Shown: one piece after another, positions 25,061 to 33,960 of the stretch
Layout of the letters: each line of letters begins with the position of its first letter
Position numbering within the stretch: the stretch's first letter is position 1
Origin: Rubrobacter_D sp963840835
GTDB taxonomy: Bacteria > Actinomycetota > Rubrobacteria > Rubrobacterales > Rubrobacteraceae
NCBI GenBank assembly: GCA_963840835.1
Contig: CAWJAM010000009.1
Span: forward strand, 124,001-188,000
Direction: 5' to 3'
DNA length: 64,000 bases
The notes under the pieces: model-generated
What the model was told of the DNA's origin: nothing
Database searches by the model: none
What the model saw: only the letters and a program-made list of their open reading frames with translations
Program-made: the position numbers and the translations under genes

Positions 25061-25134
25061 CCATTCCCGCAGCCCCTCACCATCACATTCCCGCAGCCCC
25101 TCACCGTCATTCCCGCGAAAGCGGGAATCCACGA
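25061..25134. repeat. REP-like repeat, copy 2, with two partial tandem units
   Basis: Two tandem 22-24-base units beginning ATTCCCGCAGCCCCTCACC (25063 and 25087) lead into a complete copy (25102-25134) of the 33-base element also found at 2369-2401. The partial units keep only the left arm of the palindrome. Confidence 0.75.
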
Positions 25135-25207
25135 CGCGGCCAAAACTCCCGCCGCAAAACCTGAAGCCTGTAGCCTGATGCCTGTTGTTGAAACCTGAAA
25201 CCTTTCC
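25135..25207. repeat. CCTG-rich short-period tract
   Basis: Iterated CCTGAA, GCCTGTA, GCCTGAT and GCCTG words from about 25158 to 25200, between the REP-like element and the riboswitch. No gene is seen. Confidence 0.45.
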
Positions 25208-25236
25208 TTGTTGAAATCGAGACTGTGTGATAGCGT
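25208..25236 (+). promoter_or_regulatory. Candidate promoter of the riboflavin operon
   Basis: TTGTTG (25208-25213), 17-base spacer, TAGCGT (25231-25236), about 15 bases before the riboswitch aptamer. The match is weak, but the position is right. Confidence 0.4.
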
Positions 25237-25247
25237 CTCGTTGCTAA

Positions 25248-25402
25248 CTTTCGGGGGCGGGTGAAATTCCCGCACCGGCGGTGAGCCCGGGTCGGGTCGT
25301 ACGCCTGCTCGGGAAGCCCGCGAGCCTCTTTTGGAGGTTGAGCCGGTGAAGGTTCGGTTTCGAGCCGTATTCCGGCGCCGACGGTCAGAGTCCGGATGGG
25401 AG
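25248..25402 (+). promoter_or_regulatory. FMN riboswitch (RFN element)
   Basis: The conserved blocks of the RFN aptamer are present in order: GGGGCGGGTGAAATTCCCGC, ACCGGCGGT, AGCCCGCGAGCC, then CCGGCGCCGACGGTCAGAGT and CCGGATGGGAGA. It ends 11 bases before the ribD start, and the sequence GAGAAAGGAAG between them carries the Shine-Dalgarno. Bound FMN would therefore most simply block translation start of ribD, since no terminator hairpin with a T-run is seen between the aptamer and the gene. It controls the ribD-ribE-ribBA-ribH operon. Confidence 0.96.
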
Positions 25403-25412
25403 AAAGGAAGAC

Positions 25413-26537
25413 GTGCTGCGGGATTCGATGATGGATCTTGCCCGCCGCCTCGCCGAGCGCGGGCGCTATTCGGTTGCGCCGAACCCCCTGGTGGGGGCCG
25501 TGATCTCGCGCCACGGCGCGGTGGTAAGCGAGGGCTGGCACTCGAGGGCGGGGGGGGATCACGCCGAGGTAGTGGCCATCGGCGGTGCCGGGAAGGCGGC
25601 CAGCGGGGCCACCCTCCACGTCACGCTGGAGCCCTGCAACCACCACGGCAGGACACCTCCTTGTGTCGATGCCATCTTGACGGCCGGCCTCTCTCGCGTG
25701 GTCATCGGCCACCTCGACCCCGACCCCAGGATGCGGGGTCGAAGCGTCGAGTTGTTGCGCGGGGGTGGGATCGAGGTCGAGGTGCTCGACGCCCCGGTGT
25801 TCGAGAGGCAAAACGAACAGTTCCTCCACCACATGCGCACGGGAAGGCCATTCGTGCACGTCAAGCTCGCCCCCACCCTCGACGGCAGGATCGCCGCCGC
25901 GGGCGGCGACAGTAGGTGGGTGACGGGCGAGGACGCGAGGTTGCGGGCCCACGAGCTGAGGGCCGAGGCCGGGGCCGTGCTCGTCGGCGCGAACACCGTG
26001 CGGACCGACGATCCGATGCTAACGGCCCGTGATCTCCCCGTCAGGCCGCCTCGCATTACGCGTGTGGTCCTGGATCCCCATCTGACGACGAGCCCAGGGA
26101 GCAAGCTTGCGAAGAGCGCGGGGGATGCCCCCGTCGTACTCTTCTGCGCGCCCCCCGCGCTCGACGGTCGAGAGAGAGTCCTGGAGGATAGGGGTGTCGA
26201 AGTCGTGGCGGCGCCGCGCTCGGAGGAGGGCATGGACCTCCACTTTGTTCTCGAGGAACTCGGCGGTCGCGGGATCAAGGGCCTGTTGGTGGAGGGTGGC
26301 GGCGAGACGGCGACGGGATTCGTCGGGAGGGGACTGGCGGACAAGATGACCCTGTTCTACGCGCCGAAGCTCCTCGGCGCCGAGGGCGTGCCCATGATCG
26401 GCGCGCTTCGGGCCACGAAGATGGCCGAGTCGCTGCAGTTCACGGTCTCTGAGGTCGAGAGGGTCGGGAGGGACGTCGCCGTGACGCTTTATCCCGGTGT
26501 CGCCGGAGAGGGGGAAAGTGTTCACCGGGCTTGTTGA
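25413..26537 (+). CDS. ribD: Bifunctional riboflavin biosynthesis deaminase/reductase
   Basis: A 374-residue two-domain enzyme catalysing the second and third steps from GTP. The N-terminal deaminase has DHAEVVAIGG (zinc His and catalytic Glu) and LEPCNHHGRTPPC (zinc cysteines). The C-terminal NADPH reductase has VHVKLAPTLDGRIAAAGGDS, AVLVGANTVRTDDPML and LLVEGGGETATGF. GTG 25413 is preceded by the FMN riboswitch. The 3' end overlaps ribE by 20 bases. Confidence 0.96.
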   Translation: MLRDSMMDLARRLAERGRYSVAPNPLVGAVISRHGAVVSEGWHSRAGGDHAEVVAIGGAGKAASGATLHVTLEPCNHHGRTPPCVDAILTAGLSRVVIGHLDPDPRMRGRSVELLRGGGIEVEVLDAPVFERQNEQFLHHMRTGRPFVHVKLAPTLDGRIAAAGGDSRWVTGEDARLRAHELRAEAGAVLVGANTVRTDDPMLTARDLPVRPPRITRVVLDPHLTTSPGSKLAKSAGDAPVVLFCAPPALDGRERVLEDRGVEVVAAPRSEEGMDLHFVLEELGGRGIKGLLVEGGGETATGFVGRGLADKMTLFYAPKLLGAEGVPMIGALRATKMAESLQFTVSEVERVGRDVAVTLYPGVAGEGESVHRAC

Positions 26538-27123
26538 GGAGGTAGGGTGGGTCTCGTCGATCGAGGCGGGCGAGATGTTGCGCCTAAATATCTCGGCCGA
26601 CCGCGTAACCGAGAATACGCGAGCGGGCGACAGCGTCTCGGTGAACGGGGCGTGCTTGACAGTCGGCGAGGCCGATGGCCGGATGCTGACGTTCTTCGCC
26701 ATGCCTGAGACGCTCAGGCGCACGGCGCTCGGCACCCTCAGAGAGGGCAGCTCCGTCAACCTGGAGCGGGCTATGGCCTCGGGGGACAGGTTCGGTGGTC
26801 ACATGGTGCAGGGGCACGTGGACGGTGTGGGTAAGGTGCTCGGAGTACGCTCCGAGGGCGAGGCGGAGATCTGGGAGTTCGGGGCGCCCGAGGTGGTGCT
26901 CCGCTACTGCGTCGAGAAGGGCGGCATCTGCGTGGACGGGATCAGCCTGACCATAGTCACGGTTGGCGAAGGCTCCTTCACCGTCTCGATCCTGCCCCAG
27001 ACGCGAGCCAACACGAACCTCGGGGTGCTGCGCGAGGGCGACAGGGTAAACCTCGAAGCCGATGTTATAGGCAAGTACGTCGAGCGGCTATTGGAGCCGC
27101 GCATGTTAGGTAAGCTTTCTTGA
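26518..27123 (+). CDS. ribE: Riboflavin synthase alpha chain
   Basis: A 201-residue enzyme that dismutates two lumazine molecules into riboflavin. It has two lumazine-binding repeats: MFTGLVEEVGWV-type start (GTG 26518), SVNGACLTVG, GGHMVQGHVDGVG in the first half and ICVDGISLTIV, VSILPQTRANTNLG in the second. GTG 26518 is chosen over an upstream in-frame start because family members begin at the MFTG motif. The gene begins inside ribD. Confidence 0.95.
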   Translation: MFTGLVEEVGWVSSIEAGEMLRLNISADRVTENTRAGDSVSVNGACLTVGEADGRMLTFFAMPETLRRTALGTLREGSSVNLERAMASGDRFGGHMVQGHVDGVGKVLGVRSEGEAEIWEFGAPEVVLRYCVEKGGICVDGISLTIVTVGEGSFTVSILPQTRANTNLGVLREGDRVNLEADVIGKYVERLLEPRMLGKLS

Positions 27124-27137
27124 GAGGAGCATAAGAG

Positions 27138-28340
27138 ATGCCGTTCAGTCCCATAGAGGAGATCATCGAGGACATCAAGAAGGGCAGGATGGTCATCGTC
27201 TGCGACGACGAGGACCGCGAGAACGAGGGCGACCTGACCATGGCCGCCGAGCTCGTCTCGGCCGATGACATCAACTTCATGGCCTCCCACGGGCGAGGTT
27301 TGATCTGCCTGCCCATGGCGGGCGAGATCGTGGACCGCCTCGATATCCCGGAGATGGTCACCCATAACGCTTCCAGGATGGGCACGGCGTTCACGGCCTC
27401 CATCGAGGCCAAAGAGGGCATCACCACGGGCATCTCCGCCGCCGACAGGGCCCATACCTGCCGCGTCGCGGTGGACGAGGCGACCGGCCCCGAGGACCTC
27501 GTGATGCCTGGTCACGTCTTCCCCCTTAGGGCCAAGCCGGGCGGCGTCTTGCAGCGCGCGGGCCAGACCGAGGCCGCCGTCGACCTCGCGAGGCTCGCCG
27601 GCATGAAGCCCGCGGGCGTGATCTGCGAGATCATGAAAGAGGACGGCACGATGGCGCGTGTCCCCGACCTGGAGAAGTTCTCCAGGGAGCACGACGTCAA
27701 GCTCGTGACCGTAGCCCAGATCATAGAGTACCGCCACGCCTACGAGACGCAGGTCCGTTGTGCCGTCGAGACGAAGCTACCAACCCCGTTCGGGGAGTTC
27801 AGGCTTCGCGCTTACGAGAACGAGATCGACGAGCTGACCCACGTCGCCCTCGTCATGGGCGAACCGGAGGGCAAGGACGACGTGCTCGTCCGCGTCCACT
27901 CGGCCTGCCTGACCGGCGACGCACTGCACTCGCTTCGGTGCGATTGCGGCGAGCAACTGGAGGCGGCCATGGAGATAATCGCAGCCGAGGGCGAGGGCGT
28001 CATCGCCTACATGCAGCAGGAGGGTCGGGGGATAGGGCTCCTCAACAAAATGAGGGCATACCACCTGCAGGACGAGGGGATGGACACCGTCGAGGCCAAC
28101 CAGAAGCTAGGCCTCGCGCCGGATCTCCGCGACTACGGCGTGGGGGCACAGATCCTCAAGGACCTCGACCTCAAGCGCATACGCCTCCTGACCAACAACC
28201 TGACCAAGGTAGTTGGACTCAGGGGCTTCGGGCTTGAGATCACCGAGCGCGTCCCGATTGAGATAGAGCCCAACGGCCACAACGAGCGCTACTTGAAGAC
28301 CAAGCGCGAGAAGCTGAACCACGTCTTCGAAAAATTCTAG
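27138..28340 (+). CDS. ribBA: Bifunctional DHBP synthase / GTP cyclohydrolase II
   Basis: A 400-residue fusion that opens both branches of riboflavin synthesis. The N-terminal domain (1-200) makes dihydroxybutanone phosphate from ribulose-5-phosphate, with CDDEDRENEGDLTMAAE and HGRGLICLPM. The C-terminal domain (about 205-400) is GTP cyclohydrolase II, with the zinc motif CLTGDALHSLRCDCGEQLE and GVIAYMQQEGRGIGL. Both sets of key residues are intact. ATG 27138 follows GAGAGGAGC. It lies 14 bases after ribE. Confidence 0.96.
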   Translation: MPFSPIEEIIEDIKKGRMVIVCDDEDRENEGDLTMAAELVSADDINFMASHGRGLICLPMAGEIVDRLDIPEMVTHNASRMGTAFTASIEAKEGITTGISAADRAHTCRVAVDEATGPEDLVMPGHVFPLRAKPGGVLQRAGQTEAAVDLARLAGMKPAGVICEIMKEDGTMARVPDLEKFSREHDVKLVTVAQIIEYRHAYETQVRCAVETKLPTPFGEFRLRAYENEIDELTHVALVMGEPEGKDDVLVRVHSACLTGDALHSLRCDCGEQLEAAMEIIAAEGEGVIAYMQQEGRGIGLLNKMRAYHLQDEGMDTVEANQKLGLAPDLRDYGVGAQILKDLDLKRIRLLTNNLTKVVGLRGFGLEITERVPIEIEPNGHNERYLKTKREKLNHVFEKF

Positions 28341-28480
28341 CGTAGGGTCAGTTCGCAAACCGCCCCGTACACAAGAAGGCCACAGGCATCAGGTTTGCGT
28401 TGGAGGCATATGTGGGGGTGCCGGGCGATGTGTACCATCCGGATGCTCTGACGATCCGAAAAGTTCCGTAGGAGGCACGC

Positions 28481-28960
28481 GTGGACGGACCCAACCACAT
28501 AGAGGGTAGCCTCTCGGCTGAGGGGAGGACCTTCGCCATAGTCGCTTCCCGCTTCAACGACTTCGTCGTAAAGGCGCTGCTAGAAGGGGCGCTCGATGCG
28601 ATACGGCGCCACGGCGGCGGTGTGGTCGACGTGGCGTGGGTACCCGGTTCCTACGAGATACCCGTAGCGGCCAGAGAGATGGCGACCTCGGGCCGCTACG
28701 ACGCCGTCGTCTGCCTCGGGGCTGTGATCCGGGGCGCCACAGCCCATTTCGACTATGTGGCCAGCGGGGCGGCCAGCGGCATATCCTCGGTGGCCCTGGA
28801 GACGGGAATACCCGTGATCTTCGGCGTCATCACGACAGAGACCATCGAGCAGGCCATAGAACGCGCCGGCACAAAAATGGGCAACAAAGGCTTCGAAGCC
28901 GCCGTCTCGGCGATCGAGATGGCCGATTTGATGCGTAAGATACGCGAGCGCGCCTCGTAG
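28481..28960 (+). CDS. ribH: 6,7-dimethyl-8-ribityllumazine synthase
   Basis: A 159-residue subunit of the lumazine synthase shell, which joins the two pathway branches. IVASRFNDFVVKALLEGA is the N-terminal motif, WVPGSYEIPVAA and VCLGAVIRGATAHFDYVA follow, and GVITTETIEQAIERAGTKMG includes the phosphate-binding segment. GTG 28481 follows AGGAGG (28469-28474). A 140-base gap after ribBA contains an 8-bp inverted repeat (CGCAAACC/GGTTTGCG) that may regulate or attenuate. Confidence 0.95.
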   Translation: MDGPNHIEGSLSAEGRTFAIVASRFNDFVVKALLEGALDAIRRHGGGVVDVAWVPGSYEIPVAAREMATSGRYDAVVCLGAVIRGATAHFDYVASGAASGISSVALETGIPVIFGVITTETIEQAIERAGTKMGNKGFEAAVSAIEMADLMRKIRERAS

Positions 28961-28973
28961 GGCGCCGGAATCG

Positions 28974-29186
28974 CTAGGCGCTCGAGCGCGCTCCAACGGA
29001 CGCCTTCTGCACCTTAAACGCCTTGAGGCAGGAGGTGCAGACCCACTCGCGGCGGGTGGCAGGGCCTTCCTGGATGCGTACCTTTTGCAGGTTCGGGTCT
29101 CTGCGCCGGCGCGTCGCCCTCAGCGAGTGGCTGCGCGCGTTGCCGAAGTCGGGCTTCTTCCCGCACGAATAACAAACTTTCGCCAC
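28974..29186 (-). CDS. rpmB: Ribosomal protein bL28, zinc-binding type
   Basis: A 70-residue large-subunit protein. CYSCGKKPDFGNARSHS and, later, WVCTSCLKAFK give two CxxC pairs, the zinc form of L28. It runs against the flanking genes. ATG 29186 follows AGGAGAAG on the minus strand. Confidence 0.93.
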   Translation of the reverse strand: MAKVCYSCGKKPDFGNARSHSLRATRRRRDPNLQKVRIQEGPATRREWVCTSCLKAFKVQKASVGARSSA

Positions 29187-29371
29187 GAAACTTCTCCTGT
29201 GCTAGGATACCGGTCGAATTTGGGGACCCCGGAAAACGCGACTCGCAAGCCGTCTCCGGACGTCGGGCGGTGATTGTATCAGATTGCCGACGTTAGCTTG
29301 TACGGTTTGCAAGGGGGCCTGACCCGTTTGCTAGCCTTCAGCTATTCTGTTCTTGGCTGACCGCTGACAGC
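29187..29371. other. Divergent intergenic region
   Basis: Region between rpmB (minus) and fakA (plus). It contains TTGGCTGACCGCTGACAGC, resembling words of the repeat element at 11589-11656. No gene is seen. Confidence 0.3.
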
Positions 29372-29404
29372 GCGGTTTTCGGGAAGGAACATCCCGAAAA
29401 CCGC
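29372..29404. terminator. Long perfect hairpin upstream of fakA
   Basis: A perfect 13-bp stem (GCGGTTTTCGGGA/TCCCGAAAACCGC) with a 7-base loop, 31 bases before the fakA start. Its place upstream of a plus-strand gene with no plus-strand gene directly before it makes a simple terminator role less likely than a leader or stability hairpin. Confidence 0.5.
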
Positions 29405-29435
29405 AGATGAGAGGAGCAATGGAAGGTTTTTCGCA

Positions 29436-31016
29436 GTGGCGGTAGAGGTGGCCCCCATGGTCGCCGCGGCCCACGCGGCCGTGAAGGCCCAGGTCGCGAG
29501 GATCAACGATCTGAACGTCTACCCGGTACCTGACGGGGACACGGGCACGAATATGCTGCTCACCCTCGCGTCCGCGTTGGAGGAGGCCTCGGGCAAGGCC
29601 TACGATAGTCCCGAAGTGGCGAGCAAGGCCGTTGGGAGGGCCGCCCTGATGGGCGCCAGGGGAAACTCGGGGGTCATCCTTTCGCAGATGATCCGGGGCG
29701 CCTGCGAGGCGCTGGCCGAGAGGACCTCCCTCGACGCCGAAGCCTTCGCCGCCGGCCTGGAAGGGGCGCGCGAACGGGCCTACTCCTCCGTCCGAGAACC
29801 GGTCGAGGGCACGATGCTGACCGTGATGAAAGACGCGGCCCGCGCGGCCGGCGGGGCCATCGAAGCCGGGGACGCGGACCTGAGGGCCGTGGTCGGGGCG
29901 GCGAGGCAGGAGGCCCACGATTCGGTGCGGCGCACCCCCGAATTGCTCCCGGTATTGCGCGAGGCCGGGGTCGTGGACGCGGGGGGGCTTGGCGTGGCCG
30001 TAATCCTCGACGGCCTCTACGCCTGCGTTACAGGGCAGGAAATAGAGGTTCCGGATGACCGCGGCGTTACGCCCGACCTCGAGGCGATCCACGCCCAAGA
30101 AGAGGCCTGGGGGTACTGCACGGAGTTCCTGGTCGACGGCTTCGACGGCGACGCTGCCGAGTTCGAGGAGCGCATCTACGATTCGGGCAGGAGCGTCTTC
30201 GTGGTCGACGACGATGACGTGGTCAAGGTCCACCTTCACACCCAGGATCCGGGGGCGGCCCTCTCCTACGCCGGCGGCTTCGGCCGCCTCGCCGGGGTCA
30301 AGGTCGACGATATGGAGGCCCAGGTACGCTCCCGCGGTAAGGGGTCAGGGGAGGTAGCTCCCGCCAGGCTAGGCGTCGTCGCCGCGAGCCGCGGGGCTGG
30401 AAACCGCGACTTCTTCGAGCAGATGGGGGCTGTCGTCATCGCGGGCGGCCAGGGCGAGAACCCGAGCGCTGCCGACCTCGCAAGAGCGGTAGAGAAGACG
30501 GGAGCGCACACCGTCGTGCTCCTGCCCAACAACAAGAACATCGTCCCGACCGCCGAGCAGGTCGGCGAGTTGGTCGAGGCAAAGACGCACGTCGTGCCGA
30601 CGACGAGCATAGTCGCGGGCCTCGCCGTCATGGTCGGCTACGATGCCGAAGGCGACCCGGAAGAGGTGGTCGAGGAGATGGGGGAGATCGCCGCCTCCCT
30701 GCGCGCCGCCGAGGTCACCCGCTCCGTGCGGAACGCGCGCATCGGGGACCGCGAGGTCCCTGAAGGGGCGTACATGGGGTTTCTCTCGGGTGAGCTCATA
30801 GCCGTCGAGGAGACCGCTCGCGGGTCCGCGCTCGTACTCGCCAGGAAGATGGTCGGGGAGGGTGCCGATCTTCTGACGCTCTTGAAGGGCGAAGACCTCG
30901 AGGAGGAGGACCTCGAAGCGGTACTCGAAGGGATAGAACTCCTCGACGAAGACCTCGAGGTCGAGGTTAGAGACGGCGGGCAGCCGCTGTATCCGTTGCA
31001 GATGGTGGCCGAGTGA
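29436..31016 (+). CDS. fakA: Fatty acid kinase catalytic subunit FakA (DAK2/DhaL domain)
   Basis: A 526-residue kinase. The N-terminal DhaL domain has LNVYPVPDGDTGTNMLLTL (Mg-ATP aspartates), then ALMGARGNSGVILSQMIRG and GTMLTVMKDAARAA. A middle domain carries a possible zinc site, and the C-terminal part resembles DegV. With FakB it phosphorylates exogenous fatty acids. GTG 29436 has GGAAGG nine bases upstream. It overlaps the DegV-family gene by 4 bases (GTGA), the usual FakA-FakB partnership. Confidence 0.88.
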   Translation: MAVEVAPMVAAAHAAVKAQVARINDLNVYPVPDGDTGTNMLLTLASALEEASGKAYDSPEVASKAVGRAALMGARGNSGVILSQMIRGACEALAERTSLDAEAFAAGLEGARERAYSSVREPVEGTMLTVMKDAARAAGGAIEAGDADLRAVVGAARQEAHDSVRRTPELLPVLREAGVVDAGGLGVAVILDGLYACVTGQEIEVPDDRGVTPDLEAIHAQEEAWGYCTEFLVDGFDGDAAEFEERIYDSGRSVFVVDDDDVVKVHLHTQDPGAALSYAGGFGRLAGVKVDDMEAQVRSRGKGSGEVAPARLGVVAASRGAGNRDFFEQMGAVVIAGGQGENPSAADLARAVEKTGAHTVVLLPNNKNIVPTAEQVGELVEAKTHVVPTTSIVAGLAVMVGYDAEGDPEEVVEEMGEIAASLRAAEVTRSVRNARIGDREVPEGAYMGFLSGELIAVEETARGSALVLARKMVGEGADLLTLLKGEDLEEEDLEAVLEGIELLDEDLEVEVRDGGQPLYPLQMVAE

Positions 31017-31828
31017 CCACGGCCATCGTCACCGATTCGACCACGAGCCTGGCCCCCGGCGCCCTGGAGCGGCCCGACCTCAGGATGGTCCCGCTCACGT
31101 TCCATTTCGGCCCGGAGGAGACGTACACGGACAAGGTAGACATGTCCAACGCCGAGTTCTACGAGCGGTTGCGCGACTCGGACGTCTTTCCGACCACGGC
31201 GCAGCCGGCCCCAGGCGCCTTCGTCAAGGCCTACGAGGCGCTCTCCGACTACGACGACATCCTGGTGCTCACGCTCTCCAGCGAGTTCAGCGGCACCTTT
31301 GAATCTGCCTTGCAGGCGGCTGGGATGGTCGAACGGCCCGTCCACGTGCTTGACACCAGGAGTGCCGAGATGGGGTCGGGTTTGATCCTGCTAGAGGCAC
31401 TTCGGTGTATCGACGAGGGCGGAGACTTCGACGAGGTCAGGCGCGTCAGCGAGCGGGCCATCGGGGGGGCGAACGTGCTCTTCGCCGTGGGCACGCTCGA
31501 GTACCTGGCCAGGAGTGGGCGCATCGGAAGGGCCCAGCGCCTGCTCGGTACGGCGCTCGACGTCAGGCCCGTGCTGAAGATAACGGGCGGAGAGGTGGCG
31601 CCCTTCAAGCGCACCCGCGGACGCAAGCGGCAGATGGCCGCCATCGTCGAGGAGGTCGGGCCGGCCGTCGAGGCCGGGCGCCCGCTCTACTTCGGGCACA
31701 TCGCCGCTCCCGAACTCGTCTCGGAGCTCGCGGAGAACCTCGGGGTCGAGGAGAGGCTCGTCGCCGAGATCGGCGGCGTCGTCGGGTCCCACGTCGGCCT
31801 GGGGGCCTATGGCGTGGCCCACCTCTAG
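31013..31828 (+). CDS. fakB: DegV-family fatty-acid-binding protein (FakB)
   Basis: A 271-residue two-domain protein that holds a fatty acid for phosphorylation by FakA. IVTDSTTSLAP is the DegV start, FPTTAQPAPGAFVKAYE and SSEFSGTFESAL contain the conserved Thr and Ser contacts, and LDTRSAEMGSGLILLEALR follows. The start overlaps fakA. Acyl phosphate from the pair would feed the plsX/fab genes located 5 kb downstream. The 3' end overlaps recG by 20 bases. Confidence 0.88.
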   Translation: MTTAIVTDSTTSLAPGALERPDLRMVPLTFHFGPEETYTDKVDMSNAEFYERLRDSDVFPTTAQPAPGAFVKAYEALSDYDDILVLTLSSEFSGTFESALQAAGMVERPVHVLDTRSAEMGSGLILLEALRCIDEGGDFDEVRRVSERAIGGANVLFAVGTLEYLARSGRIGRAQRLLGTALDVRPVLKITGGEVAPFKRTRGRKRQMAAIVEEVGPAVEAGRPLYFGHIAAPELVSELAENLGVEERLVAEIGGVVGSHVGLGAYGVAHL

Positions 31829-33953
31829 GGCCGGCGACGCGCCAGGGGTTCTGCTCCCCGCGCGCACGACCCTGACAGACCTTCGTTCGAGGCCCGTAAC
31901 CGAGCTTCCCGGCGTCGGCCCACGGATCGGATCGGCCCTCGGCGACCTCGGCATCGCCTCGCTGGCCGACATGGTCTCGCACTACCCCTCGCGCCACGAG
32001 GACCTCTCCAACGTCAAGAGGATCTCCGACCTGCGCGTCGGAGAACGGGCTACCATCTTCGGAACGGTCGTCTCTACCCGCCCCGTCGGCAAGCCGGTAA
32101 GGGGACGCTCGCCCGGCTTCTCCGTCCAACTCTACGACGGAACGGGATACATCCCGGTAACCGTGTGGGGCCGAAGCTGGCTGCTCAACCAGTTGTTACC
32201 CGAGGTGCGTGTCGTCGTCTCGGGCGAGATACAGAGCCGCTACGGCATCCAGCTAGCCGCCAAGAGTATCGAGGTCGTAGAGGATGGTGGGGGCGACGAA
32301 GGACCGCACGCCGGACGCTTCGTTCCAATTTACCCCGTCAACAAGAACATACAGGCCCGCAGGATGAGGACCCTCATCCACCGGGCTCTCGACGCGGCGG
32401 GGCGCATCCTCGACCCACTGCCAGCCGAGTTGCTCGTGCGCCACCACCTGCCGGAGCTGCACGACGCCATACACGAGGTCCATTTCCCGACGGAGCGGGC
32501 CCGACTCGGGGCGGCGATGCGGCGTTTGATCTTCCACGAGCTCTTCCTGATCCAGGCCGGCCTCGCCGCCCGCAAGGCGCGGATGGAGAGGACCGAGGTC
32601 GGGGGCAGGCACAGGGGCGACGGCAGCCTCCTCAACCCGTTTCTGAAGGGCCTCGCCTTCGGCCTGACCGGCGCGCAGGAGCGGGTCGTTGGGGAAGTCC
32701 TCGACGACATGCGTAAGGAGAAGCCGATGCGCCGTCTTCTGCAGGGGGACGTCGGGAGCGGCAAGACCGTGGTCGCCGTCGCCGCGCTTCTCACCGCCGT
32801 CGAGGCCGGGGGACAGGGCGCCATCATGGCCCCGACCGAGGTCCTCGCCGAGCAACACTACCTGTCGATCTCCGCGGCGCTCGCAGACCTTCCCGTGAAC
32901 GTAGTCTTGCTCACGGGCTCGCTGGGGGTGCCCCAGAGGCGCGCGGCACTCGAGCGGATATCCGCCGGCGAGGCGCACGTAGTCGTCGGAACGCATGCCC
33001 TCATACAGAAGGGCGTGGACTTCAGGTACCTCTCGCTCGTCGTCGTGGACGAGCAACACCGCTTCGGGGTCGGCCAGAGGATGGTGTTCCGCGAGAAAGG
33101 GACGACCCCGGATACCCTCGTCATGACCGCCACCCCAATACCCAGGACGCTCTCCCTCACGCTCTACGGCGACCTGGAGGTCTCCCTCATCGACGAACTG
33201 CCGCCGGGAAGAAAGCCCGTCGAGACGACGATAGTCGATCCCGCGGAGCGGTTGGGGGCCTATGAGGAGGTAAGGCGAGAGCTGGAAGACGGGCGGCAAG
33301 CGTACGTGATCTGCCCCCTCATCGAGGAATCCGAGGCACTCGAAGACGTGCGGGCCGCCGAAGAGCTCAAAGAGGAGCTTGCGGAAGAGATCTTTCCCGA
33401 GAGGCGGGTCGGGCTTCTGCACGGCAGGATGAAGGCGCAGGACAAAAGGGATGTCATGGCCCTTTTCCGGGCCGGAGAGATCGAAGTTCTCGTCGCGACC
33501 GTCGTGGTGGAGGTCGGCGTCGACGTGCCCAACGCGAGCGCGATCGTGATCGAAGGCTCAGAGCGCTTCGGCCTCTCCCAGCTCCACCAGCTAAGGGGCC
33601 GCGTGTGCCGGGGGCTCCATTCCCCGAAGTGTTTCCTCGTCGGCGCCCCGAAGACCGATGACTCCGAGCGGCGCCTCGAAGCCCTCGCCGAGCACCAGGA
33701 CGGCTTCAAGCTCTCCGAGGTAGACCTGGCGATCAGGGGCGAAGGAACCCTCTTCGGGAGCCGCCAGAGCGGGATGCCCGACCTCAAGGTCGCCAAGCTC
33801 CTGCGCGACGTTGAACTTCTAGTCGAGGCCAGGCGCGAGGCCTTCGCGCTCGTGGCCGAGGATCCCACCCTCAAGCGCCCAGACCACAGGCCGCTCCGGC
33901 GCGAGATCCGCGAACTCCTCGGCGCCGACGTCGAATGGCTCTTCAGGGAGTGA
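31809..33953 (+). CDS. recG: ATP-dependent DNA helicase RecG
   Basis: A 714-residue branch-migration helicase that remodels stalled forks. The N-terminal OB wedge domain (about 50-170) begins after VTELPGVGPRIGSALGDLG. Helicase motifs follow: QGDVGSGKTVVAVAA (Walker A), VVDEQHRFGVGQR (DExH), TATPIPRTL (motif III), LLHGRMKAQDKRDV, ATVVVEVGVDVPNAS and QLHQLRGRVCRG. RFGLSQLHQLRGRV and the downstream TRG-like region complete it. ATG 31809 lies inside fakB. A later start is possible, but the length fits. Confidence 0.95.
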   Translation: MAWPTSRAGDAPGVLLPARTTLTDLRSRPVTELPGVGPRIGSALGDLGIASLADMVSHYPSRHEDLSNVKRISDLRVGERATIFGTVVSTRPVGKPVRGRSPGFSVQLYDGTGYIPVTVWGRSWLLNQLLPEVRVVVSGEIQSRYGIQLAAKSIEVVEDGGGDEGPHAGRFVPIYPVNKNIQARRMRTLIHRALDAAGRILDPLPAELLVRHHLPELHDAIHEVHFPTERARLGAAMRRLIFHELFLIQAGLAARKARMERTEVGGRHRGDGSLLNPFLKGLAFGLTGAQERVVGEVLDDMRKEKPMRRLLQGDVGSGKTVVAVAALLTAVEAGGQGAIMAPTEVLAEQHYLSISAALADLPVNVVLLTGSLGVPQRRAALERISAGEAHVVVGTHALIQKGVDFRYLSLVVVDEQHRFGVGQRMVFREKGTTPDTLVMTATPIPRTLSLTLYGDLEVSLIDELPPGRKPVETTIVDPAERLGAYEEVRRELEDGRQAYVICPLIEESEALEDVRAAEELKEELAEEIFPERRVGLLHGRMKAQDKRDVMALFRAGEIEVLVATVVVEVGVDVPNASAIVIEGSERFGLSQLHQLRGRVCRGLHSPKCFLVGAPKTDDSERRLEALAEHQDGFKLSEVDLAIRGEGTLFGSRQSGMPDLKVAKLLRDVELLVEARREAFALVAEDPTLKRPDHRPLRREIRELLGADVEWLFRE

Positions 33954-33960
33954 AGCGACC

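Noticed and set aside
29419..29445. An 8-codon leader peptide (ATG 29419 to TAG 29445) overlapping the fakA start
   Set aside because: GGAAGG inside it serves well as the SD for GTG 29436, so the ATG is probably incidental. No stalling motif or codon run is seen.
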